Part shown: positions 10,221 to 20,517 of the stretch, one piece after another
Layout of the letters: every line of letters begins with the position of its first letter
Numbering within the stretch: position 1 is the stretch's first letter
NCBI RefSeq assembly: GCF_019457595.1
Contig: NZ_CP080419.1
Coordinates: forward strand, 1,364,001 to 1,428,000
DNA from: Shewanella psychrotolerans
GTDB taxonomy: Bacteria; Pseudomonadota; Gammaproteobacteria; Enterobacterales; Shewanellaceae
Length of the DNA stretch: 64,000 bases
Direction: 5' to 3'
Translations under genes and position numbers: made by a program
Notes under the pieces: generated by a model
Told to the model about the DNA's origin: nothing
Database searches by the model: none
Seen by the model: only the letters and a program-made list of their open reading frames with translations

Positions 10221-11366
10221 ATGAGTGAACAACAAAAAATATTTGCCATGGTCGCTGGTGAGCTTTCCGGCGATATCCTTGGCGCTGGATTGATCCGCGC
10301 CCTGAAGCAGCAATATCCTGATGCCAGATTTATTGGGATCGGCGGCCCACAGATGGATGCCTTGGGGTTTGAGTCGCTATTTTCCTTTGAGGAGTTGGCG
10401 GTAATGGGGATTGTTGAGGTGTTGTCGCGTTTGCCTAGATTACTCAAAGTGCGTAAGACCCTGATTGATGAGATCTCGGCGCTAAATCCTGATTGCTTTA
10501 TTGGTATCGACGCTCCCGATTTTAATATTGGTTTAGAGTTAAAACTAAAGCTGCGCGGCATTAAAACCGTACATTATGTTAGCCCCTCTGTATGGGCATG
10601 GCGTCCTAAGCGTATCTTCAAAATAGCGAAAGCAACCAATATGGTATTGTCGTTATTACCCTTTGAGAAGGCGTTTTACGATAAATATAATGTACCATGC
10701 ACGTTTGTTGGTCATACCCTCGCCGATGATATTCCTATGGTGAGCGATAAAGGCGCGGCGCGCGCCGTATTAGGTCTAGAACCTGAGGCTGAATACTTGG
10801 CCGTGTTGCCTGGCTCTCGTGGCGGAGAGCTAAAGCAACTAGCAGAGCCTTTCGTTAAAGCGGTAAAAATACTGCATCAAGATTATCCCGATCTTAAATT
10901 TGTTACCCCCTTAGTCAATGCTCAGCGCCGAGTTCAATTTGAGGAGGCGTTAAAAGCGTTTGCCCCCGACCTAGAGATCCACCTCGTCGAAGGGCAATCT
11001 CGAGTTGTGATGGCGGCAGCCGATGCTATTTTGCTGGCATCTGGCACTGCGACCCTCGAGGCGATGTTGGTAAAAAGGCCAATGGTTGTCGCTTACAGAG
11101 TGAGTCCGATCACTTATAAGATTGCTAAGCGGATGATGCAGATAGAAAGATACTCTCTACCTAATCTATTAGCCGGGGAAGATATTATTCCTGAACTCAT
11201 TCAAGTTGATTGCACACCAGATAAGATCGCTGAGGCGGTTTCTGCCCAGTTAGACAGCGATCATCGTCCACTGATGACAACGTTCACCGCTATGCATGAG
11301 CAATTGCGGTGTAATGCAAGTCAGCGAGCGGCAGAAGCTGTGATGACCTTGGTGGAGAAGAGATAA
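10221..11366 (+). CDS. lpxB: Lipid A disaccharide synthase
   Basis: Condenses lipid X with UDP-2,3-diacylglucosamine to form the lipid A disaccharide; a peripheral membrane GT19 glycosyltransferase. It has 381 residues. The N terminus [18 protein letters not shown], the central [12 protein letters not shown] and [10 protein letters not shown] blocks, the LPGSRGGE motif and the C-terminal ASGTATLE block are diagnostic. It is separated from lpxA by a terminator and has only a weak Shine-Dalgarno (AAAGAA), so it may depend on read-through or a local promoter. rnhB begins 2 nt after its stop. Confidence 0.97.
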   Translation: MSEQQKIFAMVAGELSGDILGAGLIRALKQQYPDARFIGIGGPQMDALGFESLFSFEELAVMGIVEVLSRLPRLLKVRKTLIDEISALNPDCFIGIDAPDFNIGLELKLKLRGIKTVHYVSPSVWAWRPKRIFKIAKATNMVLSLLPFEKAFYDKYNVPCTFVGHTLADDIPMVSDKGAARAVLGLEPEAEYLAVLPGSRGGELKQLAEPFVKAVKILHQDYPDLKFVTPLVNAQRRVQFEEALKAFAPDLEIHLVEGQSRVVMAAADAILLASGTATLEAMLVKRPMVVAYRVSPITYKIAKRMMQIERYSLPNLLAGEDIIPELIQVDCTPDKIAEAVSAQLDSDHRPLMTTFTAMHEQLRCNASQRAAEAVMTLVEKR

Positions 11367-11368
11367 AG

Positions 11369-12010
11369 ATGGCGACGTTTAAACATATTACTCCAGAGCA
11401 AGTGACAGTATTGTGCAGCGGTTATTATGCCGGTGTAGATGAAGTGGGCCGCGGCCCGTTAGTCGGCGATGTGGTCACAGCGGCGGTGGTGCTCGATCCT
11501 CAAAACCCGATATTAGGTTTAAATGATTCTAAAAAGCTGTCAGAGAAGAAGCGCTTAGCGCTATTTGATGAGATCTACGAGAAGGCACTTGATGTGTCGG
11601 TAGGCCGCGCAACGCCTAACGAGATTGATGAGCTTAATATCTTGCATGCGACAATGTTGGCAATGCAGCGTGCGGTGGCGGGTCTTCGCGCGCGACCTGA
11701 ACGCATATTAGTCGATGGCAATCGGGTGCCAGATTTTGGCGTACCGGGTTGTATTGAAGGCGGTGTTGAAAGCCATGCGGTTATCAAGGGGGATGGCTTG
11801 ATCGCGGGTATAAGTGCCGCATCGATCATCGCTAAAGTGATACGTGATAAAGAGATGGATGAGCTGGATGCGCGTTACCCGCAGTTTGGCTTTGCTAAGC
11901 ACAAAGGTTACCCGACAAAAGCGCATTTCGAAGCCCTAGAGCAACACGGCGTATTGAACGAACATCGTAAGAGTTTTCGGCCAGTAAAAGAGCGTTTAGA
12001 AGCGCAATAA
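11369..12010 (+). CDS. rnhB: Ribonuclease HII
   Basis: Removes ribonucleotides misincorporated in DNA and RNA from RNA/DNA hybrids. It has 213 residues. The N-terminal active-site block [14 protein letters not shown] (Asp24, Glu25), the [11 protein letters not shown] motif, RILVDGN and a [21 protein letters not shown] region give the DEDD catalytic set of type 2 RNase H. It is tightly coupled to lpxB (2-nt gap) and precedes dnaE, as in E. coli. Confidence 0.97.
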   Translation: MATFKHITPEQVTVLCSGYYAGVDEVGRGPLVGDVVTAAVVLDPQNPILGLNDSKKLSEKKRLALFDEIYEKALDVSVGRATPNEIDELNILHATMLAMQRAVAGLRARPERILVDGNRVPDFGVPGCIEGGVESHAVIKGDGLIAGISAASIIAKVIRDKEMDELDARYPQFGFAKHKGYPTKAHFEALEQHGVLNEHRKSFRPVKERLEAQ

Positions 12011-12019
12011 TTGCTTATT

Positions 12020-12045
12020 GCTAGCCCCGCACCGGCTGGGCTAGC
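12020..12045 (+). terminator. Stem-loop between rnhB and dnaE
   Basis: An 8-bp perfect stem GCTAGCCC / GGGCTAGC with a 10-nt loop. No T-run follows, so it may be a pausing or RNA-stability hairpin rather than a complete terminator. Confidence 0.5.
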
Positions 12046-12131
12046 TTGGTAAGCGTGAGTCTGTTAATCTCAATCTGTTATTCTCAAAGGGCGATATCCG
12101 CCCGCCCAAATAATAAAAGATACTATCAACT

Positions 12132-15100
12132 ATGTCTGAACCTCGTTTCGTGCATCTGCGCGTTCACAGTGATTTTTCTATGTCTGATGGCCTCGCGAAA
12201 GTGAAGCCTATTCTTGCTAAAGCCAGCGAACTTGAAATGGCAGCGCTTGCCTTGACCGACAAGACCAACCTGTGTGGTTTGGTTAAGTTTTATAGCGGAT
12301 GCCATGGAGCGGGGATAAAGCCAATTATTGGCACTGATTTTTCGATGCTGGTGCCAGGATTTGAAGATGAGTTCTGTTCAATCACAGTGCTCGCCATGAA
12401 TAACGAAGGTTATAAAAATCTGACTTTGCTGATCAGTGATGCCTATTTACGTGGTCATATTCGAGACCGCGCGGTCATAGATCAAGAGTGGTTGATTAAG
12501 TATAGTGAAGGGCTCATTTTGCTCTCTGGCGCCAAAGATGGTGATGTAGGCAAGGCGCTGTTAAAAGGGAATACTGGGCAGGTTGACTCTTTGATTGAGT
12601 TTTATCAAACCCATTTCCCCGAGCGATATTATCTTGAGTTAATTCGTACTGGCCGTGCCGATGAAGAGCGTTACCTGCATATGGCGGTAGAGTTGGCGAC
12701 TCAAAAAGGACTCCCTGTCGTTGCCACTAACCAAGTGGTGTTTATTCAACCCGAGCAGTTTGAAGCACATGAGATCCGCGTAGCGATTTCCGATGGTTAT
12801 ACTCTGGCCGATCCTCGTCGCCCGAAAACCTATAGTGAGCAGCAGTATTTTCGCTCGCAAGATGAGATGTGTGAACTGTTTGAGGATATTCCTGAAGCGA
12901 TTATCAACACGGTTGAGATCGCTAAACGTTGTAACGTCACGGTTAGGCTCGGAGAGTATTTCCTGCCTAACTTCCCCACGGGTGAGCTTTCAATCGAAGA
13001 CTTTCTTGTAGAAGCCTCTAAGAAGGGGCTTGAAGAGCGTCTTGAGTTTTTGTTCCCCGATGAGCAAGAGCGTATTGCGCGCCGCAGCGAGTATGATGAG
13101 CGGCTAGATGTCGAATTGACCGTGATTAATAACATGGGTTTTCCCGGTTACTTCCTTATCGTAATGGAGTTTATTCAATGGGGTAAAGATAACGGTATCC
13201 CTATTGGTCCAGGTCGTGGTTCGGGGGCTGGCTCGTTAGTGGCTTACGCGCTTAAAATTACCGATCTTGATCCGCTAGAGTTTGACCTACTATTCGAACG
13301 TTTCTTGAACCCTGAACGGGTATCCATGCCCGATTTCGACGTCGATTTTTGTATGGACCGCCGTGACGAGGTGATCGATCACGTGGCCGAGCTTTATGGC
13401 CGCGATGCGGTATCACAGATCATAACTTTCGGTACCATGGCAGCGAAAGCGGTGGTACGAGATGTTGGCCGTGTGCTCGGTCATCCCTATGGTTTTGTTG
13501 ACCGAATTTCGAAAATGATCCCCGCAGAGCCGGGGATGACGCTAGCTAAAGCCTTTGAGGCAGAGCCAGCGCTTCCTGAGGCTTATCATGCCGATGAAGA
13601 AGTCAAAGATCTCATCGATATGTGCCGCATCTTAGAAGGTGTGACGCGTAACGCGGGTAAACATGCGGGTGGTGTGGTGATCGCGCCCACGGTGATCACT
13701 GATTTCGCGCCACTTTATTGTGACTCCGAAGGTCATAATCCGGTCACCCAGTTTGATAAAAATGATGTGGAAACCGCGGGTCTGGTTAAGTTCGACTTCT
13801 TAGGACTGAGAACATTAACCATTATTGACTGGGCGTTGCAGATGATTAATCCGCGCCTAGAGAAAGAGGGTAAAGAGCCAGTTAGAATTGAAGCGATTCC
13901 GCTCGACGACCCCGCCTCATTTAGACTGTTGCAACGTTACGAAACCACCGCGGTATTCCAGCTCGAATCCCGCGGTATGAAAGATCTGATTAAACGTCTT
14001 CAGCCCGATTGCTTCGAAGATATGATCGCACTGGTTGCGCTGTTTAGACCCGGCCCATTGCAGTCTGGCATGGTAGATAACTTTATCGAGCGTAAGCATG
14101 GGCGTGAAGAGGTGTCATACCCTGACTCTCAATATCAACATGAGTCGTTAAAAACGCTCCTTGAACCAACTTACGGCATTATCTTGTACCAAGAACAGGT
14201 GATGCAGATTGCTCAGGTACTTTCTGGCTATACCCTCGGCGGCGCGGATATGCTGCGTCGTGCTATGGGTAAGAAAAAGCCTGAGGAGATGGCGAAGCAG
14301 CGTAGTATTTTCAAAGAGGGTGCCATCAATAATGGTGTCGATGGCGAGCTGTCGATGAAGATCTTCGATTTGGTGGAAAAGTTCGCCGGCTACGGTTTTA
14401 ACAAGTCTCACTCCGCTGCTTACGCGTTGGTTTCTTACCAAACTTTGTGGCTTAAAACCCACTATCCATCGCAATTTATGGCAGCGGTAATGTCTGCCGA
14501 TATGGATAACACAGATAAAATTGTGACACTCGTTGATGAGTGCGACCGCATGGGCCTACCTCTGTTACCACCCGATGTGAATAAGGGCTTATTTAGGTTT
14601 ACCGTCGATGATGACCAAAGGATTGTGTATGGCATCGGTGCGATTAAGGGCGTAGGGGAAGGGCCAGTCGATTCAATTTTAAAAGCGCGTCAAGATGGAC
14701 CTTTTAAAGACCTATTTGATTTCTGTGCTCGTATCGATTTGAAAAAGCTGAATAAGCGGGTAATTGAAAAGCTTATCTGCGCAGGCGCTTTAGATACATT
14801 AGGTCCACATCGCGCCTCGATGATGGCCACCCTGCCAGAGGCTATTCGCGCCGCAGATCAGCATGCAAAAGCCGAGGCTATTGGTCAACATGATATGTTT
14901 GGCTTGCTCAACAGTGAACCTGAAGATAGCAAGCAGCAGTTTGTCGAATGTACGCCTTGGCCTGATAAAATTTGGCTAGAAGGCGAGCGTGAAACCTTAG
15001 GTTTATACCTCACGGGTCATCCGATAAATCAATATCTTAAAGAGTTGAAGCACTACACTTCGGGTCGTTTGAAAGACGTGCATCCTACCGAGCGGGGTAA

Positions 15101-15605
15101 AACCATGAAAGCCGCAGGACTTGTTGTCGCTACGCGAGTGATGATGACCAAGCGTGGCTCAAAAATGGGGCTGGTGACGTTAGATGATAAGAGTGCCCGT
15201 TTAGAGGTGATGCTGTTTACCGAAGCGTTTGAAAAGTTTGGCCACCTGTTAGAAAAGGACCGCATTTTGATTATTGAAGGAGAGGTCAGTTTCGATGACT
15301 TCTCTGGCGGTAATCGTATGACGGCGCGTAATATTATCGATATGGGTGAGGCAAGGAGTCACTTTGCTCAAGCGGTAGAGATCGATGTTGAATCTAACGC
15401 CATTGACACTCAGTGGTTAGCCCATTTTGAACAAGCCCTATTGCCGTGGAAGCAGGGCTCAGTACCAGTGATTATTAACTATGCACAGCCTCAGGCTAAG
15501 GCACAATTTAAGCTTGGTGATGAGTGGCGGGTTAACCCCACCGATGAGCTAATGTTGGCTCTGGAGACGTTAACGGGTTCTGATAAGGTTAGGATAGTGT
15601 TCTAA
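12132..15605 (+). CDS. dnaE: DNA polymerase III alpha subunit
   Basis: Replicative DNA polymerase catalytic subunit (C-family). It has 1157 residues, very near the E. coli length of 1160. The PHP domain is at the N terminus ([15 protein letters not shown], about 8-24). The palm catalytic motif PDFDVDF carries Asp401 and Asp403. The fingers and beta-binding regions follow, then an OB fold around residues 980-1070 ([15 protein letters not shown]). Its TAA stop is immediately followed by the tilS ATG, with no accA between them, unlike E. coli. Confidence 0.98.
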   Translation: MSEPRFVHLRVHSDFSMSDGLAKVKPILAKASELEMAALALTDKTNLCGLVKFYSGCHGAGIKPIIGTDFSMLVPGFEDEFCSITVLAMNNEGYKNLTLLISDAYLRGHIRDRAVIDQEWLIKYSEGLILLSGAKDGDVGKALLKGNTGQVDSLIEFYQTHFPERYYLELIRTGRADEERYLHMAVELATQKGLPVVATNQVVFIQPEQFEAHEIRVAISDGYTLADPRRPKTYSEQQYFRSQDEMCELFEDIPEAIINTVEIAKRCNVTVRLGEYFLPNFPTGELSIEDFLVEASKKGLEERLEFLFPDEQERIARRSEYDERLDVELTVINNMGFPGYFLIVMEFIQWGKDNGIPIGPGRGSGAGSLVAYALKITDLDPLEFDLLFERFLNPERVSMPDFDVDFCMDRRDEVIDHVAELYGRDAVSQIITFGTMAAKAVVRDVGRVLGHPYGFVDRISKMIPAEPGMTLAKAFEAEPALPEAYHADEEVKDLIDMCRILEGVTRNAGKHAGGVVIAPTVITDFAPLYCDSEGHNPVTQFDKNDVETAGLVKFDFLGLRTLTIIDWALQMINPRLEKEGKEPVRIEAIPLDDPASFRLLQRYETTAVFQLESRGMKDLIKRLQPDCFEDMIALVALFRPGPLQSGMVDNFIERKHGREEVSYPDSQYQHESLKTLLEPTYGIILYQEQVMQIAQVLSGYTLGGADMLRRAMGKKKPEEMAKQRSIFKEGAINNGVDGELSMKIFDLVEKFAGYGFNKSHSAAYALVSYQTLWLKTHYPSQFMAAVMSADMDNTDKIVTLVDECDRMGLPLLPPDVNKGLFRFTVDDDQRIVYGIGAIKGVGEGPVDSILKARQDGPFKDLFDFCARIDLKKLNKRVIEKLICAGALDTLGPHRASMMATLPEAIRAADQHAKAEAIGQHDMFGLLNSEPEDSKQQFVECTPWPDKIWLEGERETLGLYLTGHPINQYLKELKHYTSGRLKDVHPTERGKTMKAAGLVVATRVMMTKRGSKMGLVTLDDKSARLEVMLFTEAFEKFGHLLEKDRILIIEGEVSFDDFSGGNRMTARNIIDMGEARSHFAQAVEIDVESNAIDTQWLAHFEQALLPWKQGSVPVIINYAQPQAKAQFKLGDEWRVNPTDELMLALETLTGSDKVRIVF

Positions 15606-16985
15606 ATGGAAACTCCATCATTTTCTCCCGCAACTAAAATCGCCGCCTTGATAGAGCAACTTGGGCCAGCGCCTGAGACTAAGTTAGTGCTTGCCTACAG
15701 TGGCGGCGTTGATTCACAAGTGTTGGCAGCGGGATTGGCTGAGTTTGCTCAATCACATCCAGAGCTTAATTATCTGCTCGTCCATGTACATCATGGTTTA
15801 AGTGCTAATGCGGCTCAGTGGGCGAAGCATTGTGAGTTGATGGCGGATCAATATGGTTTACCGATTAAGGTAAAACAGGTAAAGGTTGAATCAGGGCCTA
15901 GAGTCAGTATAGAGGCAGCGGCTCGAGATGCGCGATATGCCGCGTTAACCCAAGAGTTATCGGCAGGCGATCTGCTACTGACCGCGCATCATCAAGATGA
16001 TCAACTGGAAACCTTGTTATTGGCACTTAAGCGTGGTCTCGGTCCTAAGGGATTAGCGGCGATGGGCCAATTGCAGGTGTTTGCTGAGCATGCTTATTTA
16101 GTGAGGCCGTTATTGGACGTGCAGCGCCAAGAGATAGAAGAATACGCTAAGCTTCATCATATTGCGCATATTGAAGATGAGAGTAATCAAGATAATCGTT
16201 TCGATAGAAACTTTTTACGCCTCGATGTCATACCTGCGTTAAAAGCGCGCTGGCCCGCCATTGCGGCAACAGTTTCTCGCAGCGCACAACTTTGCGCCGA
16301 GCAGCAAGCGCTGATTGATGACGAGGTGGGCGCTCGCTTACCTGGCATGATAGTAAAAATACCGAATTTGGCTAAGCCAGTATTAGATTTACGCTTGTTG
16401 GCGCAGCACAGTGAGTTATGGCGTGCGCAGTTACTACGGGGGTTTATTGACTCTTTAGGGTTTGCGATGCCATCATCGGTACAGTTAAAACAGATTTTGT
16501 CTCAGTTATTGCTGGCGAAAGAGGATGCTAAAGTCGAAATAAGGCTTAAATCTATGGTGTTGCGCCGTTTTCGACATCATCTTTATATTGATAAATATCA
16601 ACCGTCTCCTAAGTTGATGCCTAAAGAGATCGCTATTAGCGATAACGGGTCACAAGGTTGGGAAATCGCAAACAACATCAAGCTTAATGCGAGCATTTGT
16701 GATGAAGGGGTTCGGCTGCGATTGCCACAATCAAACGAGCTGGTGAGTATTCGTTTTGGCGCGTCAGGTGCTATACGTTGTCATCCCCATTTTCGTGATA
16801 AGGGCCGCGAATTAAAAAAACTCTGGCAGGAGCTTGCGGTGCCGCCTTGGCTAAGGGATCAAGTTCCGCTGATCTATTTCAATGATAAGTTAGTTGCAGC
16901 GGTTGGTTACTGGGTTGAGAAACGTTTTATCGCACTAGGCACCGATGTCGGCCTTCGATTTGAAATGATCAAGAGCGTTGAGTGA
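15606..16985 (+). CDS. tilS: tRNA(Ile)-lysidine synthetase
   Basis: Attaches lysine to C34 of the CAU-anticodon tRNA-Ile, so that it reads AUA and is charged with Ile. It has 459 residues. The PP-loop ATP motif YSGGVDS is at residues 31-37. The HHGLSANA and TAHHQDDQLETLLL blocks belong to the catalytic domain. The C-terminal third has the TilS substrate-binding domain, with KKLWQELAVPPWLRDQVPLIY. It abuts dnaE without any gap and is probably translated from the dnaE message. Confidence 0.96.
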   Translation: METPSFSPATKIAALIEQLGPAPETKLVLAYSGGVDSQVLAAGLAEFAQSHPELNYLLVHVHHGLSANAAQWAKHCELMADQYGLPIKVKQVKVESGPRVSIEAAARDARYAALTQELSAGDLLLTAHHQDDQLETLLLALKRGLGPKGLAAMGQLQVFAEHAYLVRPLLDVQRQEIEEYAKLHHIAHIEDESNQDNRFDRNFLRLDVIPALKARWPAIAATVSRSAQLCAEQQALIDDEVGARLPGMIVKIPNLAKPVLDLRLLAQHSELWRAQLLRGFIDSLGFAMPSSVQLKQILSQLLLAKEDAKVEIRLKSMVLRRFRHHLYIDKYQPSPKLMPKEIAISDNGSQGWEIANNIKLNASICDEGVRLRLPQSNELVSIRFGASGAIRCHPHFRDKGRELKKLWQELAVPPWLRDQVPLIYFNDKLVAAVGYWVEKRFIALGTDVGLRFEMIKSVE

Positions 16986-17050
16986 GTTGCCTGTGTGGGT
17001 TTGGCTGTTGTAGATCTGGCGGTGGTCAATCGCGTGTGGCTAGTAAAGAT

Positions 17051-17078
17051 AAGCGCATGCACGTACCCATGCTTTTTT
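17051..17078 (+). terminator. Possible terminator after tilS
   Basis: A short imperfect stem (AAGC..CATG / CATGCTT, with a two-base bulge) is followed by six Ts. It lies about 70 nt after the tilS stop. The stem is weak. Confidence 0.45.
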
Positions 17079-17223
17079 ACCTATTCTGGCGTCCTATCTA
17101 TTAGCAATTGAAAAACTTTTATGTCAGATTTTAATTAGCGAATCTAAAGCCCGCCGCTCAAGATGTAGCTATGCTTTTTTTCATCATCTAGGATAAGTTC
17201 TCTCATCACCTTAGATAAGTTAC

Positions 17224-17268
17224 TCTGAGTTTAGGTTTTCTGAGCTTAGATTCTCTGAGTTTAAGTTA
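17224..17268. repeat. Three tandem 15-bp repeats
   Basis: Three consecutive imperfect copies of a 15-mer begin with TCTGAGTTTAGGTTT (17224, 17239, 17254). The array ends one base before the stop codon of the diguanylate cyclase gene, on its 3' side. Confidence 0.7.
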
Positions 17269-17269
17269 G

Positions 17270-18154
17270 TTAGTTTTGCTCATTGATTCTATAGCAGCGA
17301 CGTCCCGCAGCTTTAGCTGAATAGAGCGCCTTATCTGCCCGTAGATAGAGATCGGATGCGCTATCTCCCTTTTGCCACTGGGCAACGCCTAGACTCGTTT
17401 GTACCTTAAACTTATTTAACAGTGAATTACTGTCGATCATGTTCAGTACTCGTTCACACATGATGCTGGCAGCCTTTGCATCCCCTTGGATAATCACGGT
17501 GAATTCATCGCCACCAATTCTGAATGCCTGATCGCTTTCTCTAATGGCTCGATTAAGAGTTTGCGCAAAAACGCTTAATACATCGTCGCCAACAAGGTGT
17601 CCATGTTTATCATTTAGCAGCTTAAAATTATCAAGATCTAAGACAACTAAGGATAATGCCTCTCCATGACGTTGTACTCGCGCCAGTGATTGCTTAAGAT
17701 TCTCAATATAATAATGACGGTTACCTAATTGCGTTAATGCGTCATACATCGCCTGCTGTGCCATCAATTCATACTCTATCGCATTGATGAGCGGACGTAG
17801 TAGCAGCCCTTGTAATTGGTAAAGTAGTTCGGCTTGTGAAGTTAACATTGGCGAACTTAATCGATAATGTAAACATGCCTTGTTGCCGTCAAGTGAGACA
17901 TTTTGCTTCACAACCAAACCTTGCTCAGAGCCCCAGCTTAGCTGATACTCTTTAAAGTGCAGTTTTATGCCTAGGACAGGCAAATGCTGTCCCATTATCT
18001 TGCCGAAGCAGGCAAATACCGTCCGTGGATCTAAGCTTTCATGTAGCTGCTGAATTATGGTTATCAAGTTTGGCGAGCCGTTACCGGAGTGACGGTATTC
18101 TGGTTGATATCGAAATTCGCTAGGCGAAAATTCTGTCGCTAAAGCAAAGTCCAT
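17270..18154 (-). CDS. Diguanylate cyclase (GGDEF domain)
   Basis: Predicted to make cyclic di-GMP from two GTP. It has 294 residues. The N-terminal ~125 residues have no membrane segment or motif I recognise and may be a GAF-like sensor. The GGDEF domain runs from about residue 135 to the end, with DALTQLGNRHYY, DLDNFKLLND and an intact GGDEF motif at 214-218. A canonical inhibitory I-site, RESD, precedes the motif by five residues, so product feedback inhibition is expected. No EAL domain. The input signal is unknown. It is divergent from the Kef antiporter gene. Confidence 0.9.
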   Translation of the reverse strand: MDFALATEFSPSEFRYQPEYRHSGNGSPNLITIIQQLHESLDPRTVFACFGKIMGQHLPVLGIKLHFKEYQLSWGSEQGLVVKQNVSLDGNKACLHYRLSSPMLTSQAELLYQLQGLLLRPLINAIEYELMAQQAMYDALTQLGNRHYYIENLKQSLARVQRHGEALSLVVLDLDNFKLLNDKHGHLVGDDVLSVFAQTLNRAIRESDQAFRIGGDEFTVIIQGDAKAASIMCERVLNMIDSNSLLNKFKVQTSLGVAQWQKGDSASDLYLRADKALYSAKAAGRRCYRINEQN

Positions 18155-18545
18155 AGTGTTTACTCCACAATAAATCGGACTAGTGATAGCTTGTATAAAG
18201 CAAATATCATGCCTAATATTTAATGGGGGATTTATCTATATTTGTCATTTAGTTAATCACTTTGTTACATTGGTCTTCTAACCTGTCAGCTTTTTGACGA
18301 TGGACTTAAACATGACGGAAGTGGTCTGTTTTTGATGATTATGTTGGGAAGGTCGTGTTGAGTAAGTTATGCAGAGTTAGGTGTGCAAAGCATTTTCGTT
18401 ATTCCATGCAGAGGCTTTGCGCATAAGGTAGGACATACTCAAATGTTAAGTTTTAGCATTGCTGCAATTAAAATCGCTGGTACAGGAATCGCTGAAAATA
18501 GGAACGGCCAAGGCTATAACGATCAACACCGAAAATGGAGCCCTA
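18155..18545. other. Divergent intergenic region
   Basis: 391 nt between the diguanylate cyclase and Kef antiporter starts. I see one weak dyad (GCAAAGC at 18385, GCTTTGC at 18414) and an ATGCAGAG repeat (18369, 18406), but no clear operator, promoter or small gene. An in-frame TTG at 18459 extends the antiporter frame upstream, but no ribosome site supports it. Confidence 0.5.
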
Positions 18546-20495
18546 ATGGAACATAGCTTTCTGATTAAAATATTGTTGATGTTAGTCATTGCCATAGTAT
18601 CGATAGCCTTATTTAAGCGGGCAGGGTTGCCTGCGATTTTAGCTTATCTGGTAACGGGCGTAATAAGCGGTCCCTCTGTTTTCAATTGGTTTAGTCAACA
18701 ACAGATCCACTCAGTTGCTGAGTTAGGCGTGGTGCTGTTGATGTTCTCCCTCGGATTAGAATTCTCTTTACCGCGTTTATGGGCGATGCGTCGTACTGTA
18801 TTTGGTTTAGGCAGTGCTCAGGTTTTTGTCACCGTGGTACTGACCATGTGTATCTGCATGCTCTTAGGGCTTAATCTGAATGAGGCGATTGTGGTTGGGG
18901 CGGCAGTGGCACTTTCATCTACAGCGATTGTCCTCAAGTTACTTAATGAACGTGGATGGCTTCGAAGACGACATGGCGAGTTGTCAGTCAGTGTGCTCTT
19001 ATTCCAAGATCTAGCCGTCGTGCCGCTGCTCATTTTAATGCCGTTATTAGCATCAGATGGCGAGGTGCTTAGTTGGCATCAAATCCTTTGGGCGATCGGT
19101 GAGGGCTTACTAGCATTTATTGTATTGATGGCTTTTGGTAAATGGGCACTGCCTAAGCTGTTCGATGAAGTTGCTCGCTCGCGTTCAAATGAACTGTTTG
19201 TGTTATCGACATTAGTTGTTGCGCTGGTGACAGGGGCTTTTACTCAATGGATTGGGTTATCGATGGCTCTCGGTGCGTTTATGGCCGGGATGCTATTAGG
19301 CGAGAGCCAATATAAGCGACAGCTTGAAGCGGATATTCGTCCGTTTCGAGATCTGTTAATGGGGCTGTTTTTTATCTCCATTGGCATGTTACTCGACTTC
19401 AGTTTGGTCATTACATTCTGGTGGCAGGTGTTACTGTTAGTTGTCGCGGTTATCCTTGCTAAAGCATTGATTGTTTTTGGGTTGCTTCGAACAGCGAAAG
19501 AGTCTTTTAGGACCTCAGTATCCAGTGCGATTAGTCTGGCACAGGTGGGTGAGTTTAGTTTTGTGGTATTAGCCTTAGCTGTTAATTATCAGCTGCTCGA
19601 TATTACCTTGAGCACGAAGCTGGTGGTGGTAGCGGTGTTATCTATGGCCGTTGCGCCTTGGCTAGTCAAGCACAGTGTCGATATTGCGCGCCGCCTACAC
19701 GGGGTTAAATCGTCCCAGCAAGCTGAATCTGAGCAGATCCCAACTATTGAGCATGCCAACGATCTCGTGCTGATTTTAGGTTATGGTCGCGTCGGCCAAA
19801 CTATCGCTCGCTTTATGAAAACAGAGGCAATTCCATATTTAGTGTTAGATCTTGACCCGACCCGGGTTTCTGAGGCGCGTCGTGCTGGTGAACCTGTCTA
19901 TTTTGGCGATGTGTCTAAGCGAGCCATATTAAAACAGGCGCAAATAAAGGACGCGAAGTTAATCGTCTTAACATTTGACGGTGCTCGGGTATTGGAGGAA
20001 GTGTTGCCGCTTTGTCGTCAATTAGCGCCAGAGGCAAAGATTCTGGTTAGAACCCGTGATGACGAAGGCATTGAGGAGCTTGAGGTGGCTGGCGCGAGTC
20101 AAGTGATCCCCGAATCTTTAGAGGGCAGTTTAATGCTTGTGTCTCAAGTGTTGTATCAATGTGGTGTGCCGCTGAACCGTATTTTAAAGCGTTTAGAGTA
20201 TGAAAGGCGTAACCATTATCAGTATCTGCATGGTTTTTTTTCAGGTGAAGAGACCGACTTTACCTTAGAGTTACTTCATGCGGTGGCCTTGCCTAAAGGC
20301 GCGCAAGTGGTTGGCTTAACATTGGCCGATATTCCGTGGGAAAGACTTAGGGTGGAGCTTCGCGCGGTAAGGCGTGCAGGTGCAGAGGTTGAGAGCCCTG
20401 ATCTCGATTGGCTAATTAGACCTGGCGATATTTTAATTATTTTGGGCAAGCCGCGACGCATAGAGAAAGCGGAGCATTTTTTATTGCAAGGTTAG
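18546..20495 (+). CDS. Kef-type K+/H+ antiporter with TrkA-N domain
   Basis: Monovalent cation/proton antiporter of the CPA2 family, inner membrane. From the ATG at 18546 (GGAG five bases upstream) it has 649 residues. About 12 hydrophobic segments occupy the first 390 residues, including the GVVLLMFSLGLEFS and ALSSTAIVLKLL family blocks. A TrkA-N/RCK nucleotide-binding domain follows (LILGYGRVGQTIARF, then YLVLDLDP), then a TrkA-C domain at the C terminus (about 560-649). The length and architecture resemble the KefB/YbaL group. I cannot tell which cation or ligand it uses. Confidence 0.9.
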   Translation: MEHSFLIKILLMLVIAIVSIALFKRAGLPAILAYLVTGVISGPSVFNWFSQQQIHSVAELGVVLLMFSLGLEFSLPRLWAMRRTVFGLGSAQVFVTVVLTMCICMLLGLNLNEAIVVGAAVALSSTAIVLKLLNERGWLRRRHGELSVSVLLFQDLAVVPLLILMPLLASDGEVLSWHQILWAIGEGLLAFIVLMAFGKWALPKLFDEVARSRSNELFVLSTLVVALVTGAFTQWIGLSMALGAFMAGMLLGESQYKRQLEADIRPFRDLLMGLFFISIGMLLDFSLVITFWWQVLLLVVAVILAKALIVFGLLRTAKESFRTSVSSAISLAQVGEFSFVVLALAVNYQLLDITLSTKLVVVAVLSMAVAPWLVKHSVDIARRLHGVKSSQQAESEQIPTIEHANDLVLILGYGRVGQTIARFMKTEAIPYLVLDLDPTRVSEARRAGEPVYFGDVSKRAILKQAQIKDAKLIVLTFDGARVLEEVLPLCRQLAPEAKILVRTRDDEGIEELEVAGASQVIPESLEGSLMLVSQVLYQCGVPLNRILKRLEYERRNHYQYLHGFFSGEETDFTLELLHAVALPKGAQVVGLTLADIPWERLRVELRAVRRAGAEVESPDLDWLIRPGDILIILGKPRRIEKAEHFLLQG

Positions 20496-20517
20496 TCAGT
20501 TTAAGCTGGATGTTATA

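Noticed and set aside
13917..14474. Minus-strand open frames inside dnaE
   Set aside because: Shadows of conserved polymerase coding sequence.
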